In this document: in pieces, positions 24,004 to 33,800 of the stretch | How positions within the stretch are numbered: the first letter of the stretch is position 1 | Layout of the letters: each line of letters opens with the position of its first letter | Assembly: GCA_034664425.1 (NCBI GenBank) | Contig: JAXDHR010000105.1 | Location: forward strand, 17,094-81,093 | Source of the DNA: DATBDM01 sp034664425 | GTDB lineage: Bacteria > Actinomycetota > Thermoleophilia > Solirubrobacterales > Solirubrobacteraceae | Length of the DNA: 64,000 nt | Direction: 5' to 3' | Program-made: the position numbers and the translations under genes | Notes under the pieces: model-generated | The model's input: the letters and a program-made list of their open reading frames with translations, nothing else | Told to the model about the DNA's origin: nothing | Database searches by the model: none

Positions 24004-25143
24004 ATGACGGGGCTCGACTGGATCATCACGGGCGCCGCGCTTCTGCTGATCCTGTTCGGTTGGGCACAGGGCTTCGTGACGGCCGCGCTGGCGCTCGCCG
24101 GCTTCGCCCTCGGCGCCTGGATCGGCACGCGGATCGGCCCCTCCCTCGCCGGCCGCGACTCGCCCTGGGCGCCCGCTTTCGGCTTGCTCGGAGCGCTGCT
24201 GGGCGGGGCGATCCTCGCCGCCGGCTTCGAAGGGCTGGGATCGAAGCTGCGCGTGTCGCTCCGGGTCCTTCCCGGGTTGACGGCGCTCGACGGGCTGCTC
24301 GGTGCGCTGCTCACGGTGTGCGTCGGGCTCGGTGTGATCTGGCTGCTCGGCGCGGTCGCGCTCCAGCACGGCGGCGACGCACGCCGCGAGGTGCAGCGCT
24401 CGGCGATTCTCTCGCGCATCAACGGTCTCGTCCCGCCGTCGAGCGGGCTGCTGAGCGCGATCGCCAACCTCGACCCGTTCCCGCGCATCGATGGACCCTC
24501 GGCCGGCGTGCCGCCGCCCAGCGCGAAGATCGCGTCCGACCTCGACGTCAAGCGCGCCGCGAACAGCGTCGTGAAGATCCTCGGGACCGCGTGCGGGGCG
24601 GGCATCGAGGGCTCCGGCTGGGTCGCGCGGCCGGGCGTGGTCGTCACGAACGCGCACGTCGTCGCCGGCGAGCACGACACGCACGTCCAGGTGCGCGGCC
24701 ACGGGCCGAGCCTCGGCGCGGCCGTGATCGCCTTTGATCCGCACGACGACGTCGCGATCCTGCGCGTCGACGGGCTGCAGGCCCCGGCGCTGCCCTTCGC
24801 GACGCCGCACACGGGCGCCTCGGGCGCGATCCTCGGCTTCCCGCTCGACGGGCCCTACGACGTGCGCGCCGGGCGCCTCGGCGTCACCCGCACGGTGATC
24901 ACCCAGGACGCGTACGGCCGTGGCCCGGTGCGCCGCACGATCGCCGCGCTGCGCGGCGCGGTGCGTCCCGGCAACTCGGGCGGGCCGATGGTCGACGGCG
25001 CGGGCCGCGTGCTCACGACCGTCTTCGCCGCCACCACGCGCGGGCCGCGCGGCGGCTACGGAGTTCCGAACGCCCAGGTGCGCGCGGCGCTGTCGCGCGC
25101 GGGCGGGGCGGCCGGCGCCGTCTCCACCGGCCCCTGCGCCTGA
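24004..25143 (+). CDS. MarP-like membrane serine protease (CvpA plus trypsin domain)
   Basis: The 379-residue protein joins an N-terminal CvpA-like membrane domain with four helices (about 1-125) to an extracytoplasmic trypsin-like domain. The triad is visible: His218 in VVTNAHVVAG, Asp248/249 in FDPHDDVAIL and Ser325 in RPGNSGGP. Two cysteines, Cys197 and Cys378, are 181 residues apart, the same spacing as the activating disulfide reported for mycobacterial MarP, which resists acid and oxidative stress and activates a peptidoglycan hydrolase. Start ATG 24004. Nearby wall hydrolases (7180, 12770) are possible substrates by analogy. Confidence 0.88.
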   Translation: MTGLDWIITGAALLLILFGWAQGFVTAALALAGFALGAWIGTRIGPSLAGRDSPWAPAFGLLGALLGGAILAAGFEGLGSKLRVSLRVLPGLTALDGLLGALLTVCVGLGVIWLLGAVALQHGGDARREVQRSAILSRINGLVPPSSGLLSAIANLDPFPRIDGPSAGVPPPSAKIASDLDVKRAANSVVKILGTACGAGIEGSGWVARPGVVVTNAHVVAGEHDTHVQVRGHGPSLGAAVIAFDPHDDVAILRVDGLQAPALPFATPHTGASGAILGFPLDGPYDVRAGRLGVTRTVITQDAYGRGPVRRTIAALRGAVRPGNSGGPMVDGAGRVLTTVFAATTRGPRGGYGVPNAQVRAALSRAGGAAGAVSTGPCA

Positions 25144-25173
25144 GCGCGAGCATCGTCTACCCTCGGACGGCTC

Positions 25174-27429
25174 ATGGGCAAGACGCTCGTCATCGCCGAG
25201 AAGCCGTCCGTCGGACAGGACCTCACCCGTGCCCTGCCGGGCGCCTTCCAGAAGCACGAGGGCTACCTCGAGTCCGACTCGCACGTCGTCACGTGGGCGG
25301 TCGGCCACCTCGTGCAGCTCGCCGAGCCCGACGAGTACGACGCCAAGTACAAGAAGTGGCGTATGGCCGATCTGCCGATCGTGCCCGACCGCTTCAAGCT
25401 CGTCGTCCGCGACGAGCGCTCGCGCAAGCAGATGACGGTCATCTCCAAGCAGCTCAAGCGCCCGGACGTCGAGGAGGTCATCAACGCGTGCGACGCGGGC
25501 CGCGAGGGCGAGCTGATCTTCGCCTGGACCTACGAGAAGGCCAACGCCTCCAAGCCGGTGCAGCGGCTGTGGCTCTCGTCGATGACCGCGCAGGCGATCA
25601 AGAACGCGTTCGGCGCCCTGCGCCCGCGCGAGGAGCTCGCGCTGCTCGAGCAGGCCGCCCGGTCGCGCTCGGAGGCGGACTGGATCGTCGGCATGAACGC
25701 CACGCGCGCGGCGACGATCCGGCTGCGCTCCTCCTTCGACGGCGCGGTCTCGCTCGGCCGCGTGCAGACGCCGACGCTCGCGATCATCGCCCGCCGCGAG
25801 GAGGAGATCCGCGCCTTCGTTCCCGAGCCGTACTGGCTCGTCGACGCGACCTTCGACCCGGTCGGCGGCGACTCCGGGCGCTCCTACGCGGGCCGCTACC
25901 ACGCCGGCGCCAACCCGCGGCTGGCCACGGCCGAGGAGGCCGACGCGGTCGTCGCCGCCGTCCGCGGCCGGACGGGCACGATCACCAAGCTCGAGAAGCG
26001 CACGACGAAGGAACGCGCGCCGCTTCTCTACGACCTCACGAGCCTGCAGCGCGATGCCAACACGCGCTTCGGCTTCTCCGCCCGCCGCACGCTCGCCGCC
26101 GCCCAGCGGCTCTACGAGGAGCACAAGGCGCTCACCTACCCGCGCACCAGCTCGCGCTTCCTGCCCTCCGACATGGCCGAGGAGATCAAGCCGATCGCCG
26201 CGCTCGTCGGCGGGCATCCCGACTACGCGAGGGGCGCCGCGTACGTCACCGGGCTCGACGTGCTGCCGCTCGGCCGCGTCGTCAACGACGCGAAGGTCAC
26301 CGACCACCACGCGATCATCCCGACGAAGTCCGAGCACCGCATCGCGAAGATGTCCGACGACGACCGGCGGATCTACGACATGGTCGTCCGCCGCTTCCTC
26401 GCCGCCTTCCATCCCGAGGCCGTGTTCGAGAACACGCGCCTGGAGACGACGGTCCTCGAGCACGTCTTCCGCACCCGCGGTCGCGTGCTCGTCGTGCCGG
26501 GCTGGCGCGGCGTCTACGGCGAGATGACCTCCGAGGAGCGCGCGGAGGCCGATCCGGACTCCGACGACGAGGGCCGCGACCAGACGCTGCCCAAGCTCGA
26601 GCAGGGCGAGGACGTCGACACCCGCGAGGTCGAGGCCGCCGAGAAGGAGACCAAGCCGCCGCGGCGCTACTCGGACGCCTCGCTGCTCGCCGCGATGGAG
26701 ACCGCCGGCAAGCTCGTCGACGACGACGAGCTGCGCGAGGCGATGAAGGAATCGGGCATCGGCACGCCCGCGACGCGCGCGGCGATCATCGAGCGGCTGA
26801 TCGACGTCGCCTACGTCGAGCGCGACGGGCGCGCGCTCGTCGCCACCGAGAAGGGCCTGGGCGTGATCCGGTTGCTCGGCGAGCACCCGTTGACGTCACC
26901 GTCGCTGACCGGCGACTGGGAGCACCGGCTGGGCCGGATCGAGCAGGGCGAGGAGAAGCGCGAGCGCTTCATGGAGGACATCGCCTCCTTCGCCGGCAAG
27001 ACCGTCGAGGAGCTCGACGTCAAGCTCAAGGAGGTCCGCATCCCGCGGGCCAACCTCGGACCGTGCCCAGTCTGCGGGCACGACATCGTCGAGAACCGCA
27101 AGGGCTTCTCATGCTGGTCGCGCGAGGATCCCGGCTGCGGCTTCGTGATCTGGAAGTCAAAGGCGGGCAAGACGCTGCCCGCCGCCGTGGCGCGCGAGCT
27201 GATCACCCGCGGGCGCACCGAGAAGGCCGTGACCGGCTTCAAGGGCCGCTCGGGCCGCTCCTTCCGCGCCCGCCTGGCGCTGATGCAGAGCGACGAGGGC
27301 AAGTGGCGCGTCGAGTTCGACGAGCCCTGGGCCCGCGACGGCGCGAAGCCGCCGGAGGCGGACGAGGCAGCCGCCGCCGCAGCCGGTACGGGCGACGCCG
27401 CCCCGGCGCGCCAGCCGCAGGCCGCGTAG
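25174..27429 (+). CDS. topB: Type IA DNA topoisomerase (topoisomerase III-like)
   Basis: This 751-residue enzyme has the Toprim domain (LVIAEKPSVGQDLTRAL at residue 5; DAGREGE at 107-113), the catalytic tyrosine Tyr322 in LTYPRTSSRFL, and the IGTPATRAAIIERL block. The first residues and the order of motifs fit TopB rather than TopA. The C terminus carries a zinc-like CPVCG...C...C motif and a repeat-like acidic/Ala tail. Topoisomerase III decatenates replication or recombination intermediates. It stands alone, 30 bases after the MarP-like gene, possibly in the same transcript. Confidence 0.9.
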   Translation: MGKTLVIAEKPSVGQDLTRALPGAFQKHEGYLESDSHVVTWAVGHLVQLAEPDEYDAKYKKWRMADLPIVPDRFKLVVRDERSRKQMTVISKQLKRPDVEEVINACDAGREGELIFAWTYEKANASKPVQRLWLSSMTAQAIKNAFGALRPREELALLEQAARSRSEADWIVGMNATRAATIRLRSSFDGAVSLGRVQTPTLAIIARREEEIRAFVPEPYWLVDATFDPVGGDSGRSYAGRYHAGANPRLATAEEADAVVAAVRGRTGTITKLEKRTTKERAPLLYDLTSLQRDANTRFGFSARRTLAAAQRLYEEHKALTYPRTSSRFLPSDMAEEIKPIAALVGGHPDYARGAAYVTGLDVLPLGRVVNDAKVTDHHAIIPTKSEHRIAKMSDDDRRIYDMVVRRFLAAFHPEAVFENTRLETTVLEHVFRTRGRVLVVPGWRGVYGEMTSEERAEADPDSDDEGRDQTLPKLEQGEDVDTREVEAAEKETKPPRRYSDASLLAAMETAGKLVDDDELREAMKESGIGTPATRAAIIERLIDVAYVERDGRALVATEKGLGVIRLLGEHPLTSPSLTGDWEHRLGRIEQGEEKRERFMEDIASFAGKTVEELDVKLKEVRIPRANLGPCPVCGHDIVENRKGFSCWSREDPGCGFVIWKSKAGKTLPAAVARELITRGRTEKAVTGFKGRSGRSFRARLALMQSDEGKWRVEFDEPWARDGAKPPEADEAAAAAAGTGDAAPARQPQAA

Positions 27430-27464
27430 CCCGGAGGTTCCGGTCGGAGGAGCCGGAGTGACGT

Positions 27465-27761
27465 CTACGAGGGGGCGCGCTCGGACAGCGGTGCCGGCGT
27501 GACCGCCGGGGAGGTCGCCGCGGCGGTCGAGAAGAACGTGCGCCAGAGGCTCGCGAGCCCCGCGACAACGGCGCCGGCGAGCTCGAGCAGCGGGCTCGGG
27601 CGCTCGTCGCGCAGTACCGCCTCGACCTGGGGGATCGCGCCCGGACCGCGCTCGTGCGTCCAGGTGACGAAGAGATCCTCGCTGCCGACGATGTCCGCCA
27701 GGTTGGCGGCGAGCATCAGATCGGCGTCTGAATGCTCGGCGGGCAGATGCAGGTGCGGCAT
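27465..27761 (-). CDS. Small hypothetical protein
   Basis: The 98-residue protein starts at ATG 27761 with GGGAG 10 bases upstream. It opens MPHLHLPAEHSDADLMLAAN and contains LADIVGSEDLFVTWTHERG, then a hydrophobic stretch LLELAGAVVAGLASLWRTFF near residue 65-85 that could be a membrane helix, and an Ala/Pro tail. No family is recognised. A TTGCGA element about 40 bases upstream may be part of a promoter. It is convergent with topB. Confidence 0.55.
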   Translation of the reverse strand: MPHLHLPAEHSDADLMLAANLADIVGSEDLFVTWTHERGPGAIPQVEAVLRDERPSPLLELAGAVVAGLASLWRTFFSTAAATSPAVTPAPLSERAPS

Positions 27762-27937
27762 GGCTAAGACTCCCGGTGCGACGCTGACTCTCTTTGAGTA
27801 CAACGGCTGTAACAGTCGCAACTTGAGCGCCGGGGCGTAGTCGGATATCCGTCCAGCCGCGGTTTGAAGTCCCGTGATCACGGACCCCGGGCGCGCGCCG
27901 GCAAGCCGTCCAGGGCAGCCGCCATCCTCAGCTGCCG

Positions 27938-30871
27938 ATGACGCTGACCCTGGTGACCGGTCCTGCCAACGCCGCCAAGGCGGGCGAGGTGTTGGGTCGC
28001 TTCAACGCCGCGCTGGCACTTGAGCCGCTGCTGGTCGTCCCCACGGCCGCCGACAGTGACCACTACGCACGCGAGCTGGCGGAGACCGGGATCGTGCTCG
28101 GCGCCGAGGTGGTGACCTTCGACCGGCTGGTTCGCCGGCTCGCGGCCGCGACCGGGGTGGACGGCCGGGTGCTCGGCCGCGTAGCGCGCGGGCGCGTCCT
28201 GCGGTCGATCGTCGGCGCCGCGCGGCTGACCGCGCTCGCCCGCTCGGCCGCCTCGCCGGGCTTCGCCGACGCGCTCGGGACCCTGTTCGACGAGCTCGGG
28301 GGATCGCTCGTCGCGCCGCGTCGCTTCGCCCGCGCGATCGCGGACTGGGACGAGGCGCCCCCACACGCCGCCGAGCTCGCGGCGCTCTACCTCGCCTACC
28401 AGCGCCGCCTCGAGCGCCTCAAGCTCACCGACCGCGTGGGGCTTGCCCGCGCGGCGCTCGACGCGCTGCGCCGAACACCCGCCGCCTGGGGCGCGCGGCC
28501 CGTGTTCCTCTACGGCTTCGACGACCTGACGCCGCTGCAGCTCGACGCGGTCGAGACGCTCGCCCGCCGCGCCGGCGCGGAGGTGTGCGTCGCGCTGCCC
28601 TGGGAGCCGGGCCGCGCCGCGTTCGCCGGCCGCGCCGGGACGGTCGAGACGCTGCGCCCGCTGGCCGACGAGCACGTCCACCTCCAGGACCGCTCCGAGC
28701 ACTACGCCGGCCGCGCGCGCAGCGCGCTGCACCACCTCGAGCGGCGACTGTTCGAGCCTGGCGCCGAGGCCGTCCCGCCCAACGGCGCCGTGCGGCTGCT
28801 CGAGGCCGGCGGCGAGCGCGCGGAGGCCGAGCTGGTCGCGGCCTCGGTGCTCGAGCTGCTCGGCCGCGGCATGGCGCCGGAGGACGTGGCGGTGCTCGTC
28901 CGCGGCGGCGCCGGCGCGGCGGGCGTGCTCGAGCTCGGCCTCACCGGCGCCGGCGTGCCCGTCACGCGCGAACGGATCACGCCGCTCGCCCGTACGCGCC
29001 TCGGCGCGGGCGTGCTGGCCGGCGCGCGCGCCGCCCTCCCGGGCGGCAGTGCGGCGGAGCTGCTGCGCTGGCTGCGCACGCCGGGGCGCTGGCCCGACGG
29101 CGACGCGCTCGACGCGTTCGACGCGCGGCTGCGCCGGAGCGAGATCGCCACCGCCCGCGCGGCCCGCGCCGCGTGGCCGGGGGGCGAGGACCCGTTCGGG
29201 GCGCTCGACGCGCTGGCCGCCGCCGCCGAGCAGGGCCCCGCCGCGCTGCTGGCCGCGCTCGAAGCGGAGGCACAGGCGATCTGGACCGCCCCGCACCGGC
29301 GCCGCGCGCACGTCCTCGGCCCGGCCGAGGCCGAGGATGCGCTCGCCGCCCGCGCGCTGCGGGCAGCCGCCACCGAGCTGCGCGGCCTGGCCGCGACGGA
29401 CGCGGAGGCGGCTGGCGACACCGGCGAGCTGCTCGAGGCGCTGGGCGCGGTCGAGGTGCGCGAGCGGCCGGCGCCCGGCGGCGTCCTGCTCGCCGACCCG
29501 CTCGCGGTCCGCGCGCGCCGCTTCCGCGCCGTCTTCGTCTGCGGGCTCCAGGACGCGGAGTTCCCGCGCCGCCCGACGCCCGAGCCGTTCCTCGACGACG
29601 ATGCGCGCGCCGACCTGGCACGCGCGACCGGGCTCGTGCTGCCCCATCACGAGGACGTGCTCGCGCGCGAGCGCTACCTGCTCTACGCCTGCGTGTCACG
29701 GCCGCAGGAGGTGCTGTTCCTCTCGTTCCGCTCCTCCGACGAGGAAGGCGATCCGCTCGTGCCCTCGCCGTTCCTCGACGACGTGCGCGCGCTGTTCACC
29801 GACGCGCTGTGGGAGCAGCGCGGCCGGCGCCTGCTCGCGCACGTCACCTGGCCTCCGTCGGAGGCCCCGACGCCGCACGAGCTCCGCCGCGCCCGCGCCG
29901 CGCTGCAGTCACGGCCCGACCCGCCGCCGCTTGGACCGCCCGAGACCGCCGCCGTCCAGGCGCTGCTCGCCGCCCACGAGCTCGAGTCCGCCCGCGGGCT
30001 CGAGGCGTTCGCCGGCTGCGGCGTGCGCTGGCTGGTCGACCGCATGCTGCGGCCCAGGCGCACGGATCCCGATCCGGAGGCGATGCGCCGCGGGTCGCTC
30101 GCGCACGCGGCGCTCGAGCGCGTGCTCGGGCGGCTGCGCGAGCGCACCGGCTCCGCCGCGCTCGGTCCCGCCTCGCTGGCGGCCGCGCTCGCGGCGCTCG
30201 AGGACGTGATGGGCGGGCTGCGCAGCACCGCCGGCGGCGTCCGCGCGCGGGCCGGGCTGCGCTCGCTCGCGGCCGACCTCGAGCGCTACCTGCGCCACGA
30301 GGCGGCCACCGGCGCCGGCCTCGAGCCGCAGCAGCTCGAGTGGAGCTTCGGGAGCGAGGGCGACGCGCATGGACCGCTGCCGCTGCCGGGATCCGGGCTG
30401 AGCGTCGCCGGCCGCGTCGATCGCATCGACGCCGGCGCCGGCATCGCGATCATCCGCGACTACAAGGGCAAGGCGGCGCCACCCGCAGCGCGCTGGGCGG
30501 AGGATCGCCAGCTGCAGGTGGCGCTGTACGCGCTGGCCGCGCGCGAGCTGCTCGGGCTGGACGTGGCGGGCGCGCTCTACCAGCCGCTCGGCGCGCGCGA
30601 CGTCCGCCCGCGCGGCGCAGTGCGCGACGACGTGCCCGGCAGCTACGTGGCGAGCGACCAGCTCGATCCCGCGGCGTTCGCGGCGGTGCTCGACGCCGCC
30701 CGCGACGCCGCGGTCGCCGCCGCGCACGATCTGCGTGCCGGGCGGATCCGCGCCTGCCCGGGCTCGTGCACCCCACGCGGCTGCGCGCATCCCGGCATCT
30801 GCCGTGCGCGCGAGGAGGCCCAGGCGCAGGCGGCGGCCGCCGCTGCGGCGCGGGCGGGGGCCCCCGCGTGA
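27938..30871 (+). CDS. AddB-like nuclease subunit (PD-(D/E)XK, iron-sulfur)
   Basis: The 977-residue protein has a helicase-like but inactivated N-terminal half (VVPTAADSDHYARELAETG, FLYGFDDLTPLQLDAVETLA) and a C-terminal PD-(D/E)XK nuclease: VAGRVDRIDAG...IIRDYKGKA with Asp and Lys in place. Cysteines in FAGCGVRWLVDRML (about residue 695) and CPGSCTPRGCAHPGIC (about 945-960) match the iron-sulfur cluster arrangement of AddB-type nucleases. With the AddA-like gene that overlaps it (GTGA) it should process double-strand breaks for recombination. A RecB-like nuclease subunit of AdnAB type is the alternative. Confidence 0.85.
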   Translation: MTLTLVTGPANAAKAGEVLGRFNAALALEPLLVVPTAADSDHYARELAETGIVLGAEVVTFDRLVRRLAAATGVDGRVLGRVARGRVLRSIVGAARLTALARSAASPGFADALGTLFDELGGSLVAPRRFARAIADWDEAPPHAAELAALYLAYQRRLERLKLTDRVGLARAALDALRRTPAAWGARPVFLYGFDDLTPLQLDAVETLARRAGAEVCVALPWEPGRAAFAGRAGTVETLRPLADEHVHLQDRSEHYAGRARSALHHLERRLFEPGAEAVPPNGAVRLLEAGGERAEAELVAASVLELLGRGMAPEDVAVLVRGGAGAAGVLELGLTGAGVPVTRERITPLARTRLGAGVLAGARAALPGGSAAELLRWLRTPGRWPDGDALDAFDARLRRSEIATARAARAAWPGGEDPFGALDALAAAAEQGPAALLAALEAEAQAIWTAPHRRRAHVLGPAEAEDALAARALRAAATELRGLAATDAEAAGDTGELLEALGAVEVRERPAPGGVLLADPLAVRARRFRAVFVCGLQDAEFPRRPTPEPFLDDDARADLARATGLVLPHHEDVLARERYLLYACVSRPQEVLFLSFRSSDEEGDPLVPSPFLDDVRALFTDALWEQRGRRLLAHVTWPPSEAPTPHELRRARAALQSRPDPPPLGPPETAAVQALLAAHELESARGLEAFAGCGVRWLVDRMLRPRRTDPDPEAMRRGSLAHAALERVLGRLRERTGSAALGPASLAAALAALEDVMGGLRSTAGGVRARAGLRSLAADLERYLRHEAATGAGLEPQQLEWSFGSEGDAHGPLPLPGSGLSVAGRVDRIDAGAGIAIIRDYKGKAAPPAARWAEDRQLQVALYALAARELLGLDVAGALYQPLGARDVRPRGAVRDDVPGSYVASDQLDPAAFAAVLDAARDAAVAAAHDLRAGRIRACPGSCTPRGCAHPGICRAREEAQAQAAAAAAARAGAPA

Positions 30872-33800
30872 GCCGCGCCTTCACCGCCGAGCAGCGGGCT
30901 GCGATCAGCGATCGCGTCGGCTCGGGCCTGCTCGCCGCCGCCGCCGGCTCCGGCAAGACCGCGGTGATGGTCGAGCGCTTCGTCGAGGCCGTGCTCGAGG
31001 ACGGGGTCGCCGTCGGCTCGATCCTCGCGCTCACCTTCACGGAGAAGGCGGCCGGCGAACTGCGCGAGCGGATCCGCCGACGGCTCGTCGAGCTGGGTGA
31101 GGATGAGCGTGCGCGCGAGGTCGACGCCGCCTGGGTCGGCACGATCCACGGCTTCTGCGCGCGGGTGCTGCGCGCCCAGCCGCTCGCCGCCGGGCTAGAC
31201 CCGCGCTTCGCCGTCCTCGACGCCGCCGAGGCGCGGCGCGTCGAGGAGGGCGCCTACGAGCGTGCCCTCGACGCCTGGGCCGCGGCGCGGGGTGCGCCCG
31301 CCGTCGACCTCGCGGCGGCCTACGGTCCGGCGCTGCGCGACCTCATCGTCGAGACCCACGACACGCTGCGCTCGCGCGGCGCCACGCGTCCGCGCGTGCC
31401 GGTTCCGCCGCCGCGCGAGGCGCCCGACCCGGCCCGCCTGCGCGCCGCACGCGACGCCGCGATCGCGTGCCTGTCGGGCGCCGGCGACGGCGCGCGCGTG
31501 CGCGCCGGGCTCGCCGCGCTGGCGAGCTGCGCCGAGGCCCTCGAGCTCGCGGGCGACGGCGTCCCGTGGCCCGGCGCGCTCGCCGCGAGCGAGCTCAAGG
31601 GCGGCGCCAAGGCGCTCGGGCACGAGGCCTGCGAGGGCTACCGCGCGGCCTGGGCGGAGCACCGCGCCGCCTGCGCGGATCACCATGCGCGCGCCGCGCT
31701 GGCGTTGATCGACGACCTGCTCACCCGCTTCGCTGACGCCTACGCCCGCGACAAGGCGGCGCGCGCGGGTCTCGACTTCGAGGATCTCGAGCTGGGCGTG
31801 CGCGACCTGTTCGCCGACCCCGCCATCCGCGGGCGCTGGGCGGAGCGCTTCGCGCTCGTCATGGTCGACGAGTTCCAGGACACGAACCGCCTGCAGCTCG
31901 ACCTGCTCGAGGCGCTCGAGCGCGATAGCGGGTCGCCGTCGGCGACCGGCACGGGCAACCTGTTCGCGGTCGGCGACGAGTTCCAGTCGATCTACCGCTT
32001 CCGGCACGCCGACGTGTCGATCTTCCGCGAGCGCCAGGCGCGGCTGGGGCACGGGCGCGTGCGCCGCCTGCGGGCCAACTTCCGCTCCGCCGAGGAGCTG
32101 CTGGACGTGCTCAACGGCGCGTTCTGCGACGAGCTCGGCCCGGCCTTCGAGCCACTGCGCGCCGGGCGCGCCGCAGAGGGGCCGCTGCGGCTCTTCGACC
32201 CCGACCCGCCGTCCGGCGCGCCGCCGGTCGAGCTGCTGCTGACCGACACCCGCGGCTGGGAGGACGACCCCGGGCTCGCCGGCGTGGCCGAGAAGCCATG
32301 GCGCGCCGCCGAGGCGCGGCTGGTCGCCCAACGCCTGCGCGCGGAGGTCGATGCCGGCCGCCGTCCCGGCGATGTGGTCGTGCTCGTGCGCGCGACCGCC
32401 TCGCTGCGCCTGCTCGAGCAGGCGCTCGAGGACCAGGGCCTGCCGACCTACGTCGTCGGCGGCCGCGGCTACTGGTCCCAGGAGCAGGTGCGCGACGGGC
32501 TCGCGTGGCTGGCCACGCTCGCCAACCCGCGCGACGAGGAGGCGCTGCTGGCCGTGCTGGCGTCGCCGTTCTGCGGCGCGCGCACGGATGCGCTGGTCCT
32601 GCTCGCCGGCGCGGCGCGCGCTCGCAGCGCGGGTCTGTGGCCCGTCCTGCGGGAGCTCGGCGAGACAGGGACCGCCGCCTGGGCGGCTCCGCTCGCGGCC
32701 GAGCAGCGCGACCGGCTCGCGCGCGTCGCCCGCGTGCTGGCCGGCGAGCGCGCGCACGCCGAGCGCCTGAGCGCCGAGCAGCTGCTCGAGCGCGCGATCG
32801 TCGCCACGGGCTACGACCTCGAGGTGCTCGCCCGGTCGGGCGGCGACCGCCGGATGGCGAACCTGCGCAAGCTGATGCGGCTCGCCCGCGAGCACGAGCG
32901 CGCCGAGGGCCGCGATCTGCACGCATTCGTCGCCTTCGCCGGCGCGCAGGACCTGACGCAGGCGCGCGAAGGTGAGGCCGCCCTCGAGTCCGAGGGGCTC
33001 GACGCCGTGCGCCTGATGACCATCCACCGCGCCAAGGGGCTCGAGTTCCCGGTGGTCTGCGTCGCCGACCTCGGCCGCCAGGGAGCCACGGGTCGTCCGG
33101 CCCTGCTCCTCGGCGAGGACGGGTCGGTCGGCCTGCGACTCGCGCCGATCGGCGGCGGCGAGGGCGTCCCTGCCCTGGCCTGGCAGCGCCTCGCCGACGC
33201 CGAGGCACGGCAGGAGGCCGAGGAGGAGCGGCGGCTGTTCTACGTGGCGATGACGCGCGCCAGGGAACGGCTGATCCTCGCCGGCGGCGTCGACGCCGGC
33301 CGCTGGCCCGGCCCGCGGCCGGGCGGTGCGCCGATCGGGTGGATCGCCCGCGCACTGACCGGCGACCCGGCCGCGCTCGTCTCCGACGGCGAGCCCGAGC
33401 ACGTGCTGGTCCGGCCGTTCGGCGGGCGGCTCGCGCGCGTGCGGATCGCGCTCAACGCGCCGGGAACGCTCGATCGCGTGCTGGCGCGCTCGGCGCTGGC
33501 GCCCGCGTCCGCGCCGCTGCGCACCGCGGCGACCGCGAGCGCGCTGCCCGCGCCACCCGACGTGCCGCCCGCCGCGGCCCGCGCGCGCCCCGCCCCGCAG
33601 CGGCTCTCCTACTCGCAGCTGCAGGATCACGCGCGCTGCGGCTACCGCTTCTACCTGCGCCGCGTGCTCGGGCTGGCCGACGACCCCGCGCCGCCGGACC
33701 CCGACGCGCCGGCCCAGCCGCAGCAGCTCGCCCCGAAGATCCGCGGAACGCTCGCGCACGCGCTGCTCGAGCAGCTCGACTTCGCCCGCCCGCAGGCGCC

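Noticed and set aside
20543..24007. Plus-strand frame of about 1150 codons across several genes
   Set aside because: It runs through the SRPBCC, lipoprotein and PBP genes in a wrong frame or strand and has no domains.
23596..26886. Long minus-strand frame opposite the MarP-like and topB genes
   Set aside because: Low-complexity composition with no domain; the plus strand carries clear catalytic motifs.
28585..30867. Upstream extension of the AddA-like frame
   Set aside because: This part is the +1 shadow of the AddB-like gene; the real protein begins at GTG 30868 with the helicase N-terminal motif.
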